The position numbers and the translations under genes are program-made. A DNA stretch of 64,000 nt from CAYVWB01 sp964455395. Lineage in GTDB: Bacteria > Desulfobacterota > Desulfovibrionia > Desulfovibrionales > Desulfovibrionaceae. The stretch spans positions 1 to 64,000 of the forward strand of contig CAYVWB010000012.1 of the NCBI GenBank assembly GCA_964455395.1. Reading direction: 5' to 3'. The notes under the pieces were generated by a model. It was not told the DNA's origin. It was given only the letters and a program-made list of their open reading frames with translations, and searched no databases. Below are positions 52,415 to 61,800 of the stretch, piece after piece; position 1 is the first letter of the stretch; every line of letters begins with the position of its first letter.

Positions 52415-52423
52415 GGTGGTCTC

Positions 52424-53245
52424 CTAGAGGGTGATCTTGTGGGCCCAGAAGATCGGCCCTCGCGAGCAGACTTGCACCGGCTCGTCATGTTCATCCTGAA
52501 CGACGCAGCCCAGACACGCGCCCACGCCGCAGCCCATCTTGTTTTCCAGCGAAAGCTGCGTCATGGTCCCGAGCTCCAGCGCCAGCTCGCGCACCGTGCG
52601 CAGGAATGGCGTGGGACCGCAAGCCAGCACCAAGCCGTCCTTGTAGCGCGTCATGAGTTCCCGAAGCTGTGCGATGAAGCGCGGCAGGTCTTCGGGGGTC
52701 TGCTCGTGGAAGTGACGGCGCGTCATGGCCGGCGCGAGGTTGGCGAGGTCTTCGAAAGGGTACGTGGCGATGGGCAGCCGGTGGCCGAAGAAAAGCTCCA
52801 GGGACTGTGGATTGGGGTGCTTTTCCGCATACGCCAAAAACGGCGCGAGTCCCACCCCGCCGGCGAGCATGAGCGTGGGCTTCTCCTGCACGGCGAAACC
52901 GTTGCCAAGGGGCCCCCATACGGTCAAGCTTTCGCCGGGACGGGTGTCCGCCAGGCGTCGCGTGCCGCGGCCGGCGAGCTGGATGAAAAGCGTGAGGCCG
53001 GCGTCCGTCATGCGGCTGATGGAGATGGCGCGGCCCCAGGTCAGCTCTTGACCGAAGCTGGGGTGGCGCACCATGACGAACTGCCCGGGCCGCCACCGCG
53101 ACCAGTTCGGACGCTCCATGCGGATGGCGAAGCACGGAGAAACGCCCGGCGATGTTTGACCGAAGGGCACCACGTCCAATACGGTAAGGTCTTCACATTG
53201 CGTGTTGCGGACGAAGAGCGTCGGTTTCGATTGTGAACTTGCCAT
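52424..53245 (-). CDS. pyrK: Dihydroorotate dehydrogenase electron transfer subunit
   Basis: 273 residues from the ATG at 53245. The frame extends far upstream but that part is antisense to the U32 gene. A ferredoxin-reductase-like fold: WGRAISISRM binds FAD, AGGVGLAPFLAY binds NAD, and NKMGCGVGACLGC with a final VQVC supplies the four cysteines of the [2Fe-2S] cluster. It passes electrons from PyrD to NAD+. Directly followed by pyrD. The U32 gene is divergent. Confidence 0.95.
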   Translation of the reverse strand: MASSQSKPTLFVRNTQCEDLTVLDVVPFGQTSPGVSPCFAIRMERPNWSRWRPGQFVMVRHPSFGQELTWGRAISISRMTDAGLTLFIQLAGRGTRRLADTRPGESLTVWGPLGNGFAVQEKPTLMLAGGVGLAPFLAYAEKHPNPQSLELFFGHRLPIATYPFEDLANLAPAMTRRHFHEQTPEDLPRFIAQLRELMTRYKDGLVLACGPTPFLRTVRELALELGTMTQLSLENKMGCGVGACLGCVVQDEHDEPVQVCSRGPIFWAHKITL

Positions 53246-53350
53246 GCAGAGCCCCGCGTTACGCGTCGGTAGAAACTTATGGCCCAAACAACGGGCGACC
53301 CCGGGGGGCGGTGCGCGCTCCCCGTACAAGGCGATGCGAGCCGATATCCA

Positions 53351-55561
53351 ATGAATACGTCTATGGTGACAGACAATGAAGCCGTCACGGTGGTGCGACC
53401 GGAACTGCTGGCCCCTGCAGGGAACAAAGCGTCTTGTCTGGCGGCGTTGGCCGCTGGCGCAGACGCCGTCTACATGGGGCTCAAGCACTTCTCCGCCAGA
53501 ATGCAGGCTTCCAACTTCGCCGTCAAGGAAACCCTGGCTCTTTGCGCGCTGGCTCATGCCCGTGACGCCAAAGTCTATGTGGCGTTCAACACCTTGCTCA
53601 AGCCCGGGGATCTCGGCGCAGCGTGTCGTCTGCTGGAGCGGCTGGCGCGGGCCAAGCGCGACGGCTGCGGTCCTGACGCGCTCATCGTCCAGGATCTCGG
53701 CGCGCTGGAAGCCGCCCGACAAGTGGGCTTTCCCGGCGAGCTCCATCTCTCCACGCTCGCGGCGGCCACACCCGCTGCGAGCCTCGCCTTGGCGGACCGA
53801 CTCGGCGTGCGCCGGGTCGTGCTGCCCCGGGAGCTGGATATCGACGAAATCCGCATGATGGCGCAAGCCTGCCCCCCCGAAATGTCCCTGGAGACCTTCG
53901 TGCATGGCGCGCTCTGCTACGCCGTCTCCGGCCGCTGCTGGTGGTCCTCGGCTCTGGGCGGCAAGAGCGGGCTGCGCGGACGCTGCGTGCAGCCATGCCG
54001 CCGTGTCTATGACAAGGGGCTCAAAGGACACAAGGAGCGATTCTTCTCCTGCCTGGACCTGGGCCTGGACATCCTCATCAAGACCCTGCTGGACATCCCC
54101 CAAGTGCGCTGCTGGAAGATCGAGGGACGCAAGAAAGGTCCGCACTATGTCTTTTACACCACCACGGCCTACCGCATGCTCCGGGATGAAGGCCGCGACC
54201 CCGCCATCCGCAAGGAAGCCGTGGCCATCCTGGAAAAGGCCCTGAGCCGCGCCACCACCAAAGCGCGGTTCCTTCCACAGAGCCGGCAGATTCCCTTCGC
54301 GCACCCCAAGGAAGCTCGGCAGACGGGCTCCGGCCTATTCGTCGGCGCCGTGAAGCACACTCCGGAGGGCGGCGCCGTGCTGGAGCCCCGCATCCCTTTG
54401 CTGGCGCACGACGTGCTCCGCATCGGCACGGAGGACGAAACACACCACCGGGTGCTGAAACTGCAGAAACCCGTGCCCAAGCGCGGTCGTTTCGATATTC
54501 TCCCGGAAACGGACGGACGACGCGGACGCCCCGGCCCGCCGGCCCCGCGCAGCCGCCCCGGCAAACCGCCCCACCGCGGGAAAGGTCCCAAAGGCAAGGG
54601 CCCTGCGCCCAAGACTGCGCCACGCGGCAGAAAAGCGCTTCCGCTCCGGCCTCGAGGGTTGCCGCCCTCGGGTGCGCCGGTCTTTCTGGTGGACAGACGC
54701 GAACCCGAGCTGAACACGCGACTGCGCGTTCTGGAGACGGAACTCGCCGCGCTGGAGGCCTCCGAGGCTGCGCCGAACCCGGGGACGTCCCGCTTCGAAC
54801 CCAGACTGCCCGCCCCCATCGCGCCGTCCGGTCCGCTGCTGGACCTCTTCATCCGCCGTTCGCCGCCCAAAGGCAAAGCCTCCCGCCCCGCCGGCCAGCT
54901 GGGCTACTGGGTGGCGCCGCGTCTGCTGGATCAGATTTCCCGCACGCTCCTGCCGAAGCACTGGTGGCATCTGCCTCCGGTCATCTGGCCGGACGAGGAG
55001 CGCATGTGGCGTCTCGTGGTGGAGCGCATGGTGAAAGGGGGGGCGCGGCGTTTCATCCTGGGCGCTGTGTGGCAGCTCGGGCTCTTCCCCCCGGCGGAGG
55101 CGCGGCCAGCCCTGGAGCTGGTGGCGGGGCCCCACTGCAATATCGCCAACGGCTTCCACCTCGCGATGCTTCAGGAGCTGGGTGTGACAGCGGCGGTGGT
55201 CAGCCCGGAGCTTGGTCAGGACGACTACCTTGCGCTGCCGGCGCAGTCGCCGTTGCCGTTGGGCGTGACCGCAGGCGGCTACTGGCCGGCGTGCCTCTCC
55301 CGACACATCCCCCCGGCCGTGAAGAACAGGGACCTCCTCGCCAGTCCCAAGGGCGAGGTCTACTGGGCGCGAGTCTATGGGCAGAACCTCTGGCTCTTCC
55401 CGCATTGGCCCGTGGACATGCGCGCGCATCGGCAGGCCCTTGAGCAGGCCGGGTACCGTCTCTTCCTGACATACGACGAAACGCCCCCCGCGCCATCGCA
55501 GGGCGCCGGCGAGATTCCCGAACGCACCACCGAGATGAACTGGGAGGTCGGGTTGCTCTGA
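53351..55561 (+). CDS. U32 family peptidase with basic linker
   Basis: 736 residues from the ATG at 53351 (ATGs at 53279 and 53363 are alternatives; no clear ribosome site). PELLAPAGNKASCLAAL is the family start, ELHLSTLAA and FVHGALCYAVSGRC follow, and GLRGRCVQPCRRVY completes a four-cysteine set that in related RlhA and TrhP proteins holds an iron-sulfur cluster. Those relatives hydroxylate RNA, so this may be an RNA-modifying enzyme despite the peptidase name. Residues about 392-450 form a Lys/Pro/Arg/Gly-rich linker not seen in the basic family, before a second conserved domain. Confidence 0.85.
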   Translation: MNTSMVTDNEAVTVVRPELLAPAGNKASCLAALAAGADAVYMGLKHFSARMQASNFAVKETLALCALAHARDAKVYVAFNTLLKPGDLGAACRLLERLARAKRDGCGPDALIVQDLGALEAARQVGFPGELHLSTLAAATPAASLALADRLGVRRVVLPRELDIDEIRMMAQACPPEMSLETFVHGALCYAVSGRCWWSSALGGKSGLRGRCVQPCRRVYDKGLKGHKERFFSCLDLGLDILIKTLLDIPQVRCWKIEGRKKGPHYVFYTTTAYRMLRDEGRDPAIRKEAVAILEKALSRATTKARFLPQSRQIPFAHPKEARQTGSGLFVGAVKHTPEGGAVLEPRIPLLAHDVLRIGTEDETHHRVLKLQKPVPKRGRFDILPETDGRRGRPGPPAPRSRPGKPPHRGKGPKGKGPAPKTAPRGRKALPLRPRGLPPSGAPVFLVDRREPELNTRLRVLETELAALEASEAAPNPGTSRFEPRLPAPIAPSGPLLDLFIRRSPPKGKASRPAGQLGYWVAPRLLDQISRTLLPKHWWHLPPVIWPDEERMWRLVVERMVKGGARRFILGAVWQLGLFPPAEARPALELVAGPHCNIANGFHLAMLQELGVTAAVVSPELGQDDYLALPAQSPLPLGVTAGGYWPACLSRHIPPAVKNRDLLASPKGEVYWARVYGQNLWLFPHWPVDMRAHRQALEQAGYRLFLTYDETPPAPSQGAGEIPERTTEMNWEVGLL

Positions 55562-55612
55562 GCTCCCGGCTCCCGGCCCCCGGTCCCCTGTTGCTCTGTC
55601 GCCCTGTCCCGG
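55562..55612. repeat. Degenerate 7-8-bp repeat run after the U32 gene
   Basis: Units GCTCCCG, GCTCCCG, GCCCCCG, GTCCCCT, GTTGCTCT, GTCGCCCT, GTCCCGG run in tandem. It lies in a short gap between convergent genes, like the 41181 array. Confidence 0.55.
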
Positions 55613-55670
55613 CTCTCGATGGAGCACGGGCCGGGCGGCGAGGCATACGCATGCGCCGTCGCGGTCCGCT

Positions 55671-56393
55671 TCAGCAGCCGCAGCTGTCGGGGTCGCCTTC
55701 GAGGACCAGGGGAACGCCCGGCTCGCAGGGCAGCATGGCGCAGTCCGGGGCGTAGTCCCGCAAGGCTTGCTCGAAATGGTCCGTGGACTGCTCCAGCACG
55801 GGGAACGTCGCCCAGTGCATGGGGATGACGCGCTTGCACCCCAGCATCTGACATCCCAGCGCCGCCTGACGGGGATCCATGGTGAAGACGCCGCCGATGG
55901 GCAGCATGGCGAGGTCCACCGAGTAGAGTTGCCCATAGAGGCCAAGCTCGCTGAAAAGCCCCGTGTCGCCGGCGTGATAGAGGACGAAGCCGTCCGGAAG
56001 GGTGATGATGTACCCCACGGGGACCCCCGTGGCGGAGGTGTGCGCCGCCTGCGTCATGGTGATGGCCACGCCATGGGACTCCACCGTGCCGCCTATGTTG
56101 AACCCCATGCCATGATTGAGGATCTGTTCGGTGGGGACGCCCTGTTCGATGAGCTTCGCCGCGGTCTCCACCACGGCGGCCACGCGGGCTCCCGTGCGGA
56201 GCGCCATGGCCACGGTCTGGCCGATGTGGTCGTGGTGATCGTGGGTGACGAGGATGATATCCAGCGACTCGATGGCGGCCGGGTCTGCGGCGGCTTTGGG
56301 GTTGCCTTCGAAAAAGGGGTCGATGATGAGAGACACGCCGCGGCTTTCGATCTGGAAGTTGGCGTGGCCGTGCCAAGTGATGGTGTGTCGCAT
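55671..56393 (-). CDS. Metal-dependent hydrolase, UPF0173 type
   Basis: 240 residues from the ATG at 56393, with a GGAG site; the frame reaches 56468. Metallo-beta-lactamase fold: ITWHGHANFQIE, DPFFEGNP, THDHHDHIGQT (the HxHxDH metal motif), then HAGDTGLF and the late PMHWATFP histidine. UPF0173 proteins are small hydrolases of unknown natural substrate; they are often annotated as UlaG-like lactonases. The stop is followed by the U32 gene end. Confidence 0.9.
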   Translation of the reverse strand: MRHTITWHGHANFQIESRGVSLIIDPFFEGNPKAAADPAAIESLDIILVTHDHHDHIGQTVAMALRTGARVAAVVETAAKLIEQGVPTEQILNHGMGFNIGGTVESHGVAITMTQAAHTSATGVPVGYIITLPDGFVLYHAGDTGLFSELGLYGQLYSVDLAMLPIGGVFTMDPRQAALGCQMLGCKRVIPMHWATFPVLEQSTDHFEQALRDYAPDCAMLPCEPGVPLVLEGDPDSCGC

Positions 56394-56767
56394 GCAGGTC
56401 TCCTCCGGGTGGGTGGTCGTGGCGTTGCGGCGCCGCCTTCCCGGGACGCCGTCAAGGCATTGTGCCACGAATGGCGCGCGGTGGAAACATCGCTGCGGGG
56501 ATGCCGCAGAAAGGTTTGAAGGGTCTGGACGGTCGTTGCCTTCGGGTCTTCGAGGGGTTCGTTTCTTTTCGGGATGCGCTGTGCGGCGGCCCCGGGCCGG
56601 AGGGGATGGTCGTCAGGTCGGTGGCTGGCCGTATGCGAAGAAATTTCGATAGATTGGAGGCAAGAGGCGCGTTCCCGGAACGCTGGGGATATCCGATGGA
56701 TGTCCCGGGAGCGCCTGGAGGACGCTGGGCGGGCCCCGGGGGAAGTCGATGGCTGCGGGACGTGTTC
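56394..56767. other. Intergenic stretch without a recognised gene
   Basis: About 370 bases upstream of the hydrolase and downstream of rfbD. I see a few short GC hairpins (around 56730) but no gene with a ribosome site, no tRNA and no clear promoter. Confidence 0.45.
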
Positions 56768-56804
56768 AAAAAAGGGGGAGCCTTCTTCATCCGAAGGCTC
56801 CCCC
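56768..56804 (-). terminator. Terminator of the dTDP-sugar operon
   Basis: GGGGGAGCCTTC (56774-56785) and GAAGGCTCCCCC (56793-56804) pair perfectly over 12 bases with a 7-base loop, and on the minus strand a run of six T follows. It is the strongest terminator in the window. Confidence 0.9.
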
Positions 56805-56836
56805 GGTGTGCGGCATGGTGGTGTGGGGACGGCGGG

Positions 56837-57721
56837 CTACTCCTCTTCGGAAGGGCACGCCGCCTCGAAGTCCGCCAGGTAGCGCTTCAGGGCGTCGCGC
56901 CAGTGGGGCATACGGTCCAGGCCAAGGCCGTGGAGGGCTTTGTTCTCCAGCACGGAATACTTGGGCCGCGGCGTCTTCATGGGGAACTGGCCGGGCTTGG
57001 CGCGGTTGCAGGTGACGTGCGTGCCGGTGAGACCGAAGATTTCCTGAGCGAAGTCGTACCAGCTGCACTGGTCGCGGGAGGTGCAGTGGAAGAGACCGTG
57101 GTTGGTGGTGCGGGTGAGCTCCACCAGCTGGGCGGCCACGTCTTTGGTGTAGGTGGGGGAGACGAACTCGTCGTCCACCACGGCCACTTCGCCGCGTTCG
57201 CGGGCCAGCTTCAACATCAGCTGCACGAAGTTCAAGCCGCCTTTGGCGCGGCACGGCGCGAGACCGTAGATGGCGGAGACGCGCACGATCCAGTGCGTGG
57301 GGGCGATGGTGGAGACGAAGTGCTCCCCGGCGAGCTTGGAGTTGCCGTAGACGTTCAGGGGGCGGGGCGTGTCCGACTCCACGTAGGGGGCTTGCTTGGC
57401 GCCGTCGAAGACGTAGTCCGTGGAGATGTGGCAGAGGCCGTAGCGGAGCTCCTTGGCGGCCAAGGCGAGGTTGCGGGCGCCGATGGCGTTGACGGCGAAG
57501 GAGGTGTGGGGGTCCTCCTCGCACTGTTCCACATTGTGGAAGGCGGCAGTGTTGACCACGAGATCCGGACGGGACTCGTTCATGAGGGTGAAGACGGCGT
57601 CCTTGTCGGCGATGTCGAGGACGTCATGGGTGAGGCGCAGGACATCGTGGCCGTCGTTCTGGAAGGCTTCGACCACGTCCGAGCCGAGTTGGCCATTGGC
57701 GCCGGTGACGATAACGTGCAT
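56837..57721 (-). CDS. rfbD: dTDP-4-dehydrorhamnose reductase-like protein
   Basis: 294 residues. The RmlD/RfbD fold: VTGANGQLGSDV binds NADPH, HISTDYVFDG gives the Thr/Ser step and YGNSKLAGE the Tyr-Lys pair, then RVSAIYG. It would reduce dTDP-4-keto-rhamnose to dTDP-L-rhamnose for O-antigen or other polysaccharide. GAGGAG precedes the ATG. It is the last gene of an operon with an epimerase and rfbC; rfbA and rfbB are not seen here. Confidence 0.85.
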   Translation of the reverse strand: MHVIVTGANGQLGSDVVEAFQNDGHDVLRLTHDVLDIADKDAVFTLMNESRPDLVVNTAAFHNVEQCEEDPHTSFAVNAIGARNLALAAKELRYGLCHISTDYVFDGAKQAPYVESDTPRPLNVYGNSKLAGEHFVSTIAPTHWIVRVSAIYGLAPCRAKGGLNFVQLMLKLARERGEVAVVDDEFVSPTYTKDVAAQLVELTRTTNHGLFHCTSRDQCSWYDFAQEIFGLTGTHVTCNRAKPGQFPMKTPRPKYSVLENKALHGLGLDRMPHWRDALKRYLADFEAACPSEEE

Positions 57722-57785
57722 GCGGTGCTCCTCGGGCGGCGGCGTCCCCCACTCCGGTGAGGTGGAAACGCGCGTCCGGCTGCGG

Positions 57786-58748
57786 CTAGATGTCGCGATC
57801 CAGGGATTTGAACGTGCGGATATTGTAGAACTCCTGTCTGTCGAAGTCCTTGAAGGTGTCGTAGTTCTTCGCCAGCTCCGCCACGATGTCCTTGATGTCG
57901 TAGCGGGGGTGGTAGCTGAGAATCTTTTCCGCTTTTTCGTAGGAGACCTTGTAGTTGCGGAAGTCCTTGATGTGCTTGATCTCCAGTTCGGGGTTCACGC
58001 CCATGTAGTCGCGCACGCCTTCCAGTACGTAGTCCGCAATTTCGCCCACGGTGTAGTTGCCGGAGGCGATGTTGAAGATGCCATTGATGTTGTAGTCCGC
58101 CTCGATGGCGCGGATATAGGCGGAAACGGCGTCCCGAATGGAGAGAATGGGCCGCCAGATGGCCGGGTTGTTCACGGTGATCTTGTTGTCTTCCAAAGCG
58201 CACTTGAACATGGTGTTCACCACAAGATCCAGCCGCATGCGCGGACTCCAGCCGCAGACGGTGCCCTGCCGGAAACAGATGACGCTGAAGGCCTCGTCCT
58301 GGAGCTGCAGGCAGCTGAACTCGCCTTGCAGTTTGGAGATGCCGTAGGGATAGCTGGAGACGGCGGGGGAGGTCTCGTCATAGAGCTCGTTGACGGTGTA
58401 GCCGTAGACGGAACAGGAGCCGCCATGGATGAGCCGCTTCACGCCGGCGCGTTTGGCCATGTAAGCCAGGTAAGCGGGGCAGGCGGCATTGTCCACGAAG
58501 TTCTGCGCGGGGGAGTACTCGGCCATGGGGTCGTTGGAGAGACCTGCGAGGAAGATGACCTGCTCGTAGCCCTGGAGATCCTCCTCCGTGACCTTGAGCA
58601 CGTCTTTTTCGATGACCTTGACGCCTTCGGGGAGGTGGTTGCCGAACCAGAGCAGGTCCAGGGCGTGGACTTCGTAGTTGCGCTGCAGCAGCGCCGGAGC
58701 CAGCATGGAGCCGATGTAGCCGGCGCCGCCGGCGATGAGGATCTTCAT
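57786..58748 (-). CDS. NAD-dependent epimerase/dehydratase
   Basis: 320 residues from the ATG at 58748; the frame extends to 58862. Extended short-chain dehydrogenase: ILIAGGAGYIGSML binds NAD, HGGSCSVYGYT carries the serine and YPYGISKLQGE the Tyr-Lys pair. IWRPILSIRDAVSAYI is the substrate loop typical of nucleotide-sugar enzymes. It sits between rfbC and rfbD, so a dTDP-sugar is the likely substrate, but the exact reaction is uncertain. Confidence 0.88.
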   Translation of the reverse strand: MKILIAGGAGYIGSMLAPALLQRNYEVHALDLLWFGNHLPEGVKVIEKDVLKVTEEDLQGYEQVIFLAGLSNDPMAEYSPAQNFVDNAACPAYLAYMAKRAGVKRLIHGGSCSVYGYTVNELYDETSPAVSSYPYGISKLQGEFSCLQLQDEAFSVICFRQGTVCGWSPRMRLDLVVNTMFKCALEDNKITVNNPAIWRPILSIRDAVSAYIRAIEADYNINGIFNIASGNYTVGEIADYVLEGVRDYMGVNPELEIKHIKDFRNYKVSYEKAEKILSYHPRYDIKDIVAELAKNYDTFKDFDRQEFYNIRTFKSLDRDI

Positions 58749-58806
58749 GGATGTCAGCCTTTCGTGAGAATAGAGGGTGAGAGGATCGGGGCGTGGCCGG
58801 GGGACG

Positions 58807-59445
58807 TCAGCACTGCCCGAAGACGAAGTTGGCGCTGCGCTCGTCAGCGTCCCAGGCGGCAAGGGAGAGGCCGTCGCGGTCTTTGTCGGAGAGGATGATG
58901 TCGCCTTGCTTGAGCGCGTCGAAACGGGCCTTGAGCGTCGGGTCGCAGAGGGACCAGTCCAGGTCCTCGGCCAAGGGGGAGACGCCGGCTTCGTTGCCGG
59001 GGCTGTACTCGCCGGTGCAGCAGTATTCGATGGAGGTGGGCTCCGGGAAGAAGTTGCCGTGGGCGAACCCCGGCGGCACCCATATCCATTCGCCGAATTC
59101 CTGGTCGGGCGTCTGGGGCATGTCGTATGCGATGATCTTGCCGAACCACGGCGAGCCCTTGCGGATGTCCATCACCAGGTCCACCATGTGGCCGGCGAGG
59201 GTGCGCACCAGTTTGCCCATGAACGGATTCCACTGGAAATGGAGCCCCCGACAGACGTTGGCGGCGCTGCGGCTCTCGTTCATCTGCACGATCTCACGTC
59301 CGCGGAAGCTGCCGGCTTCCACAGCGTTCATGATGTCGCTCTTGCGGAAGGGCTCCGTGAAATAGCCGCGGTGGTCCATGAAGTAGCCGTAACGAATCAC
59401 CTTGACGTCTGGAATGGCGAGCGCCTTGATCTCCAGAATCTTCAT
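58807..59445 (-). CDS. rfbC: dTDP-4-dehydrorhamnose 3,5-epimerase-like protein
   Basis: 212 residues from the ATG at 59445, with AAGGAG; the frame goes to 59547. RmlC cupin family: DHRGYFTEPFRKSD near the start, RGLHFQWNP with the catalytic His, and the FGEWIWVPPGFAHGNF barrel strand. It epimerises C3 and C5 of the dTDP-keto sugar. It heads a three-gene minus-strand operon. Confidence 0.85.
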   Translation of the reverse strand: MKILEIKALAIPDVKVIRYGYFMDHRGYFTEPFRKSDIMNAVEAGSFRGREIVQMNESRSAANVCRGLHFQWNPFMGKLVRTLAGHMVDLVMDIRKGSPWFGKIIAYDMPQTPDQEFGEWIWVPPGFAHGNFFPEPTSIEYCCTGEYSPGNEAGVSPLAEDLDWSLCDPTLKARFDALKQGDIILSDKDRDGLSLAAWDADERSANFVFGQC

Positions 59446-59769
59446 GCCGGTCTCCTTGGCGATGCTTCGTGAAAAAAGAACGCGCCCGGGGCGCGCGTGA
59501 GGGAGTCGCGCCGCAACGCCTGCAGGGACGCCGCAGCGGACAGCCAACGCCGTATGTCAAAAACAGGCGTTGGTCAATGGGGAATCCATGCCCTGGACAT
59601 TTCACCCCGCCTCGACTACCGCACGCACAGGCCCGACGCCAGCCGCAACCCCAAGCCGCGCGACCACGCATCCGGCTGGAAGCAGGCTCCCGCGCAGGCT
59701 TCAAATGTCGACAGGCCGCCGCCGCCGCTCCCTTCCATCCCCAGCAGCATCGTGAGAAAGAGCCCCGTC

Positions 59770-60828
59770 ATGCCCACCCCACCCGACGCCACGCCCGCTC
59801 CCGCAGAAGACGACTACACAGCCAGACTCCGCGAGCAGGTCGAGCAGTTCCGCCATGTGGAGAACGTCCACGACCTCCCCGCCATCCATCACTACTGGCG
59901 CGACGCGCACCTCAAACCCTTGTGGCGACGACTCTTCGGAGGCGAGATCATCACGGACTTCTATGTCAAGTTCATCCGGGACGCTGCAAGCGAGACCGGC
60001 GCCCTTGGCCGGGAGACCGTGCGCGTGACCAGCCTCGGCGCCGGCGACTGCGCCATGGAAGTGAAGACTGCCCAAGGCCTGCGCGCCGCCGGTCTGGACC
60101 GCGTGGTCATCGAGTGTGTGGAGCTGGCCGACCACGCCATCGAACGCGGCAGGGCAGCCGCCGCAGCAGCCGGGGTAACCGACATGCTCCGTTTCACCCA
60201 GGCGGACGTGAACCGGTGGCGTCCCGAGCAGACCAGCCACGCCGTGATGGCGCACCACTCCCTGCACCACTTCGTGGCGCTGGAGGACATCTTTCACCAG
60301 GTGAAGGCGGCTCTGACGCCGGGGGGGCTCTTCATCACCAACGACATGATCGGCCGCAACGGCCACATGCGCTGGCCCGAGGCGCTGCTGCTCATCGACT
60401 GCATGTGGGCCAACCTCGATGACGCCCGCAAGTACGATCGCCAGCTCCAACGCTTCGACGCGCAGTACCGCAATGTGGACTGCTCCGACGAAGGCTTCGA
60501 AGGCGTGCGCGCGCAGGACATCCTCCCCTGCTTGCTGGAACGCCTGCACATGCGCGTCTTCGCGGCGTATGGCGGGCTGGTGGATCCATTCATCGGGCGT
60601 CAGTTCGGGCACAACTTCGATCCCGCCGACCCCGCCGACACAACGTTCATCGACACGGTGCAGCGCGCCAGCGACCTGCTCATCGACCTCGGCGTGCTCA
60701 CCCCCACGGGGATGTACGCCGTCATGAGCGCCAGTCCCGGTCAGGAGGTCTATTACCGCTGGCGGCCGGAGCGCTGCATCCGCGACCCGGACCGCACCCT
60801 GCCGGACATCCACCGTACGGACGAATAA
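59770..60828 (+). CDS. Class I SAM-dependent methyltransferase
   Basis: 352 residues from the ATG at 59770; the frame reaches 59497 without a ribosome site. VTSLGAGDCAMEVKTA is motif I that binds SAM, VIECVELADHAIERGR motif II and HHSLHHFVALEDIF motif IV. The remaining 140 residues are helical. Substrate unknown; the position beside the dTDP-sugar operon (divergent) suggests sugar or lipid methylation, only as inference. A hairpin (60834-60864) follows. Confidence 0.82.
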   Translation: MPTPPDATPAPAEDDYTARLREQVEQFRHVENVHDLPAIHHYWRDAHLKPLWRRLFGGEIITDFYVKFIRDAASETGALGRETVRVTSLGAGDCAMEVKTAQGLRAAGLDRVVIECVELADHAIERGRAAAAAAGVTDMLRFTQADVNRWRPEQTSHAVMAHHSLHHFVALEDIFHQVKAALTPGGLFITNDMIGRNGHMRWPEALLLIDCMWANLDDARKYDRQLQRFDAQYRNVDCSDEGFEGVRAQDILPCLLERLHMRVFAAYGGLVDPFIGRQFGHNFDPADPADTTFIDTVQRASDLLIDLGVLTPTGMYAVMSASPGQEVYYRWRPERCIRDPDRTLPDIHRTDE

Positions 60829-60833
60829 CCCCG

Positions 60834-60864
60834 CCGAAAGGCGCCCGAAGACGCCTCCTTTCGG
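60834..60864 (+). terminator. Terminator after the methyltransferase gene
   Basis: CCGAAAGG (60834-60841) pairs with CCTTTCGG (60857-60864), with GGCGCC-like pairing inside. The T run is short. Confidence 0.6.
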
Positions 60865-60966
60865 TGAAAAGACAGTGGATTCAGATGCTGGACGTTGTCC
60901 GGAACCACGCCCCGGACGTACGATGGCTCCCGTCGCATCGCACCTTCAACAGACGGGAGGCCATCC

Positions 60967-61386
60967 ATGCCCAAGACTGTTTCCCCCGAACGGGACCGCT
61001 CCACGTTCTCCACCCTCGCGCATGTGCTGCTGGCCGTGTGCCTCTGCTGCGCAGCGGCGCTGTGCTCGACCGCAGCGCACGCCGAGCGCGACACCCCAGT
61101 CGTCACCGGGGCGCACTGGACCAATTCCACCATGCAGGAGAAGCAAGCTTTCCTGATGGGCATGGCCACGGTCATCGAGCTGGAACAGGAGATCCGCGGC
61201 GGCGAGGTCCCCGCCGAGGCATGCAAGAGCCTCATTCCCGGCTGGGTGACAGGGCTTTCCGGACACACCCTCACCCAGGTGCTCGAAGGCTTGGATGCGT
61301 GGTACGCCGCCCATCCGGACAAGCTGCAGACGCCCGTGGCCGAGGCCTTGTGGGTAGACTTCGTGAAACCGAAACTGGACAACTAG
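60967..61386 (+). CDS. Small exported protein of unknown function
   Basis: 139 residues from the ATG at 60967, with GGGAGG. A long N-terminus with a hydrophobic segment (about residues 17-37, ending TAAHA) is a signal peptide. The mature domain is helical (FLMGMATVIELEQEI and GLDAWYAAHP) with one Cys. I do not recognise the family. It starts the pair with the next small protein, ten bases apart. Confidence 0.7.
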   Translation: MPKTVSPERDRSTFSTLAHVLLAVCLCCAAALCSTAAHAERDTPVVTGAHWTNSTMQEKQAFLMGMATVIELEQEIRGGEVPAEACKSLIPGWVTGLSGHTLTQVLEGLDAWYAAHPDKLQTPVAEALWVDFVKPKLDN

Positions 61387-61396
61387 GGGGATCCTC

Positions 61397-61666
61397 ATGC
61401 AACGACTTCTCCACTCCTTCGTCTTCCCCCTCGCCCTCTTGACGCTGGTCGCCCTGGCCGCCTGCACCAACATGACGCCTACCCAGCAGGGCGCGCTCTC
61501 CGGGGGCGTCATCGGCGCGGGAACCGGCGCAGGCATCTCGGCCATTTCAGGCGGCAACGCCGGCGTGGGCGCAGCCCTTGGCGGCGCTCTGGGCACGGTG
61601 GGCGGCGCCCTCTACGGTCAACAGCAGGAACGACAACGTCGGGAAGGCTACCGGCCCGCGCCGTAG
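61397..61666 (+). CDS. Glycine-zipper outer-membrane lipoprotein
   Basis: 89 residues. LVALAACTN at about residues 17-25 is a lipobox with Cys23. The mature part holds repeated Gly-x-x-x-Gly patterns (GGVIGAGTGAGISAISGG and GGALGTVGGALYG) of the glycine-zipper family, small lipoproteins of the outer membrane linked to envelope stability. It follows the previous exported protein closely and is probably co-transcribed. Confidence 0.85.
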   Translation: MQRLLHSFVFPLALLTLVALAACTNMTPTQQGALSGGVIGAGTGAGISAISGGNAGVGAALGGALGTVGGALYGQQQERQRREGYRPAP

Positions 61667-61800
61667 GGTCGTCTCCACCCAAACCCGGAGGTTCCGCTCC
61701 GAGACGCCTTGGCGAGCCGCGCGCGGCCTTGAGCGGGGAGAAACCCTGCTCGAGGCCGGCGCCCTCTCTTGCGTCAGGAGCCGTGGGCGCACAGGGCGGC

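Noticed and set aside
52424..54304. A 626-codon minus-strand frame that would extend pyrK upstream
   Set aside because: PyrK is about 270 residues; the extra part is antisense to the U32 gene and has no PyrK similarity.
54335..55945. A 536-codon minus-strand frame opposite the U32 gene
   Set aside because: The U32 cysteine set and family start lie on the plus strand; the reverse frame is low-complexity.
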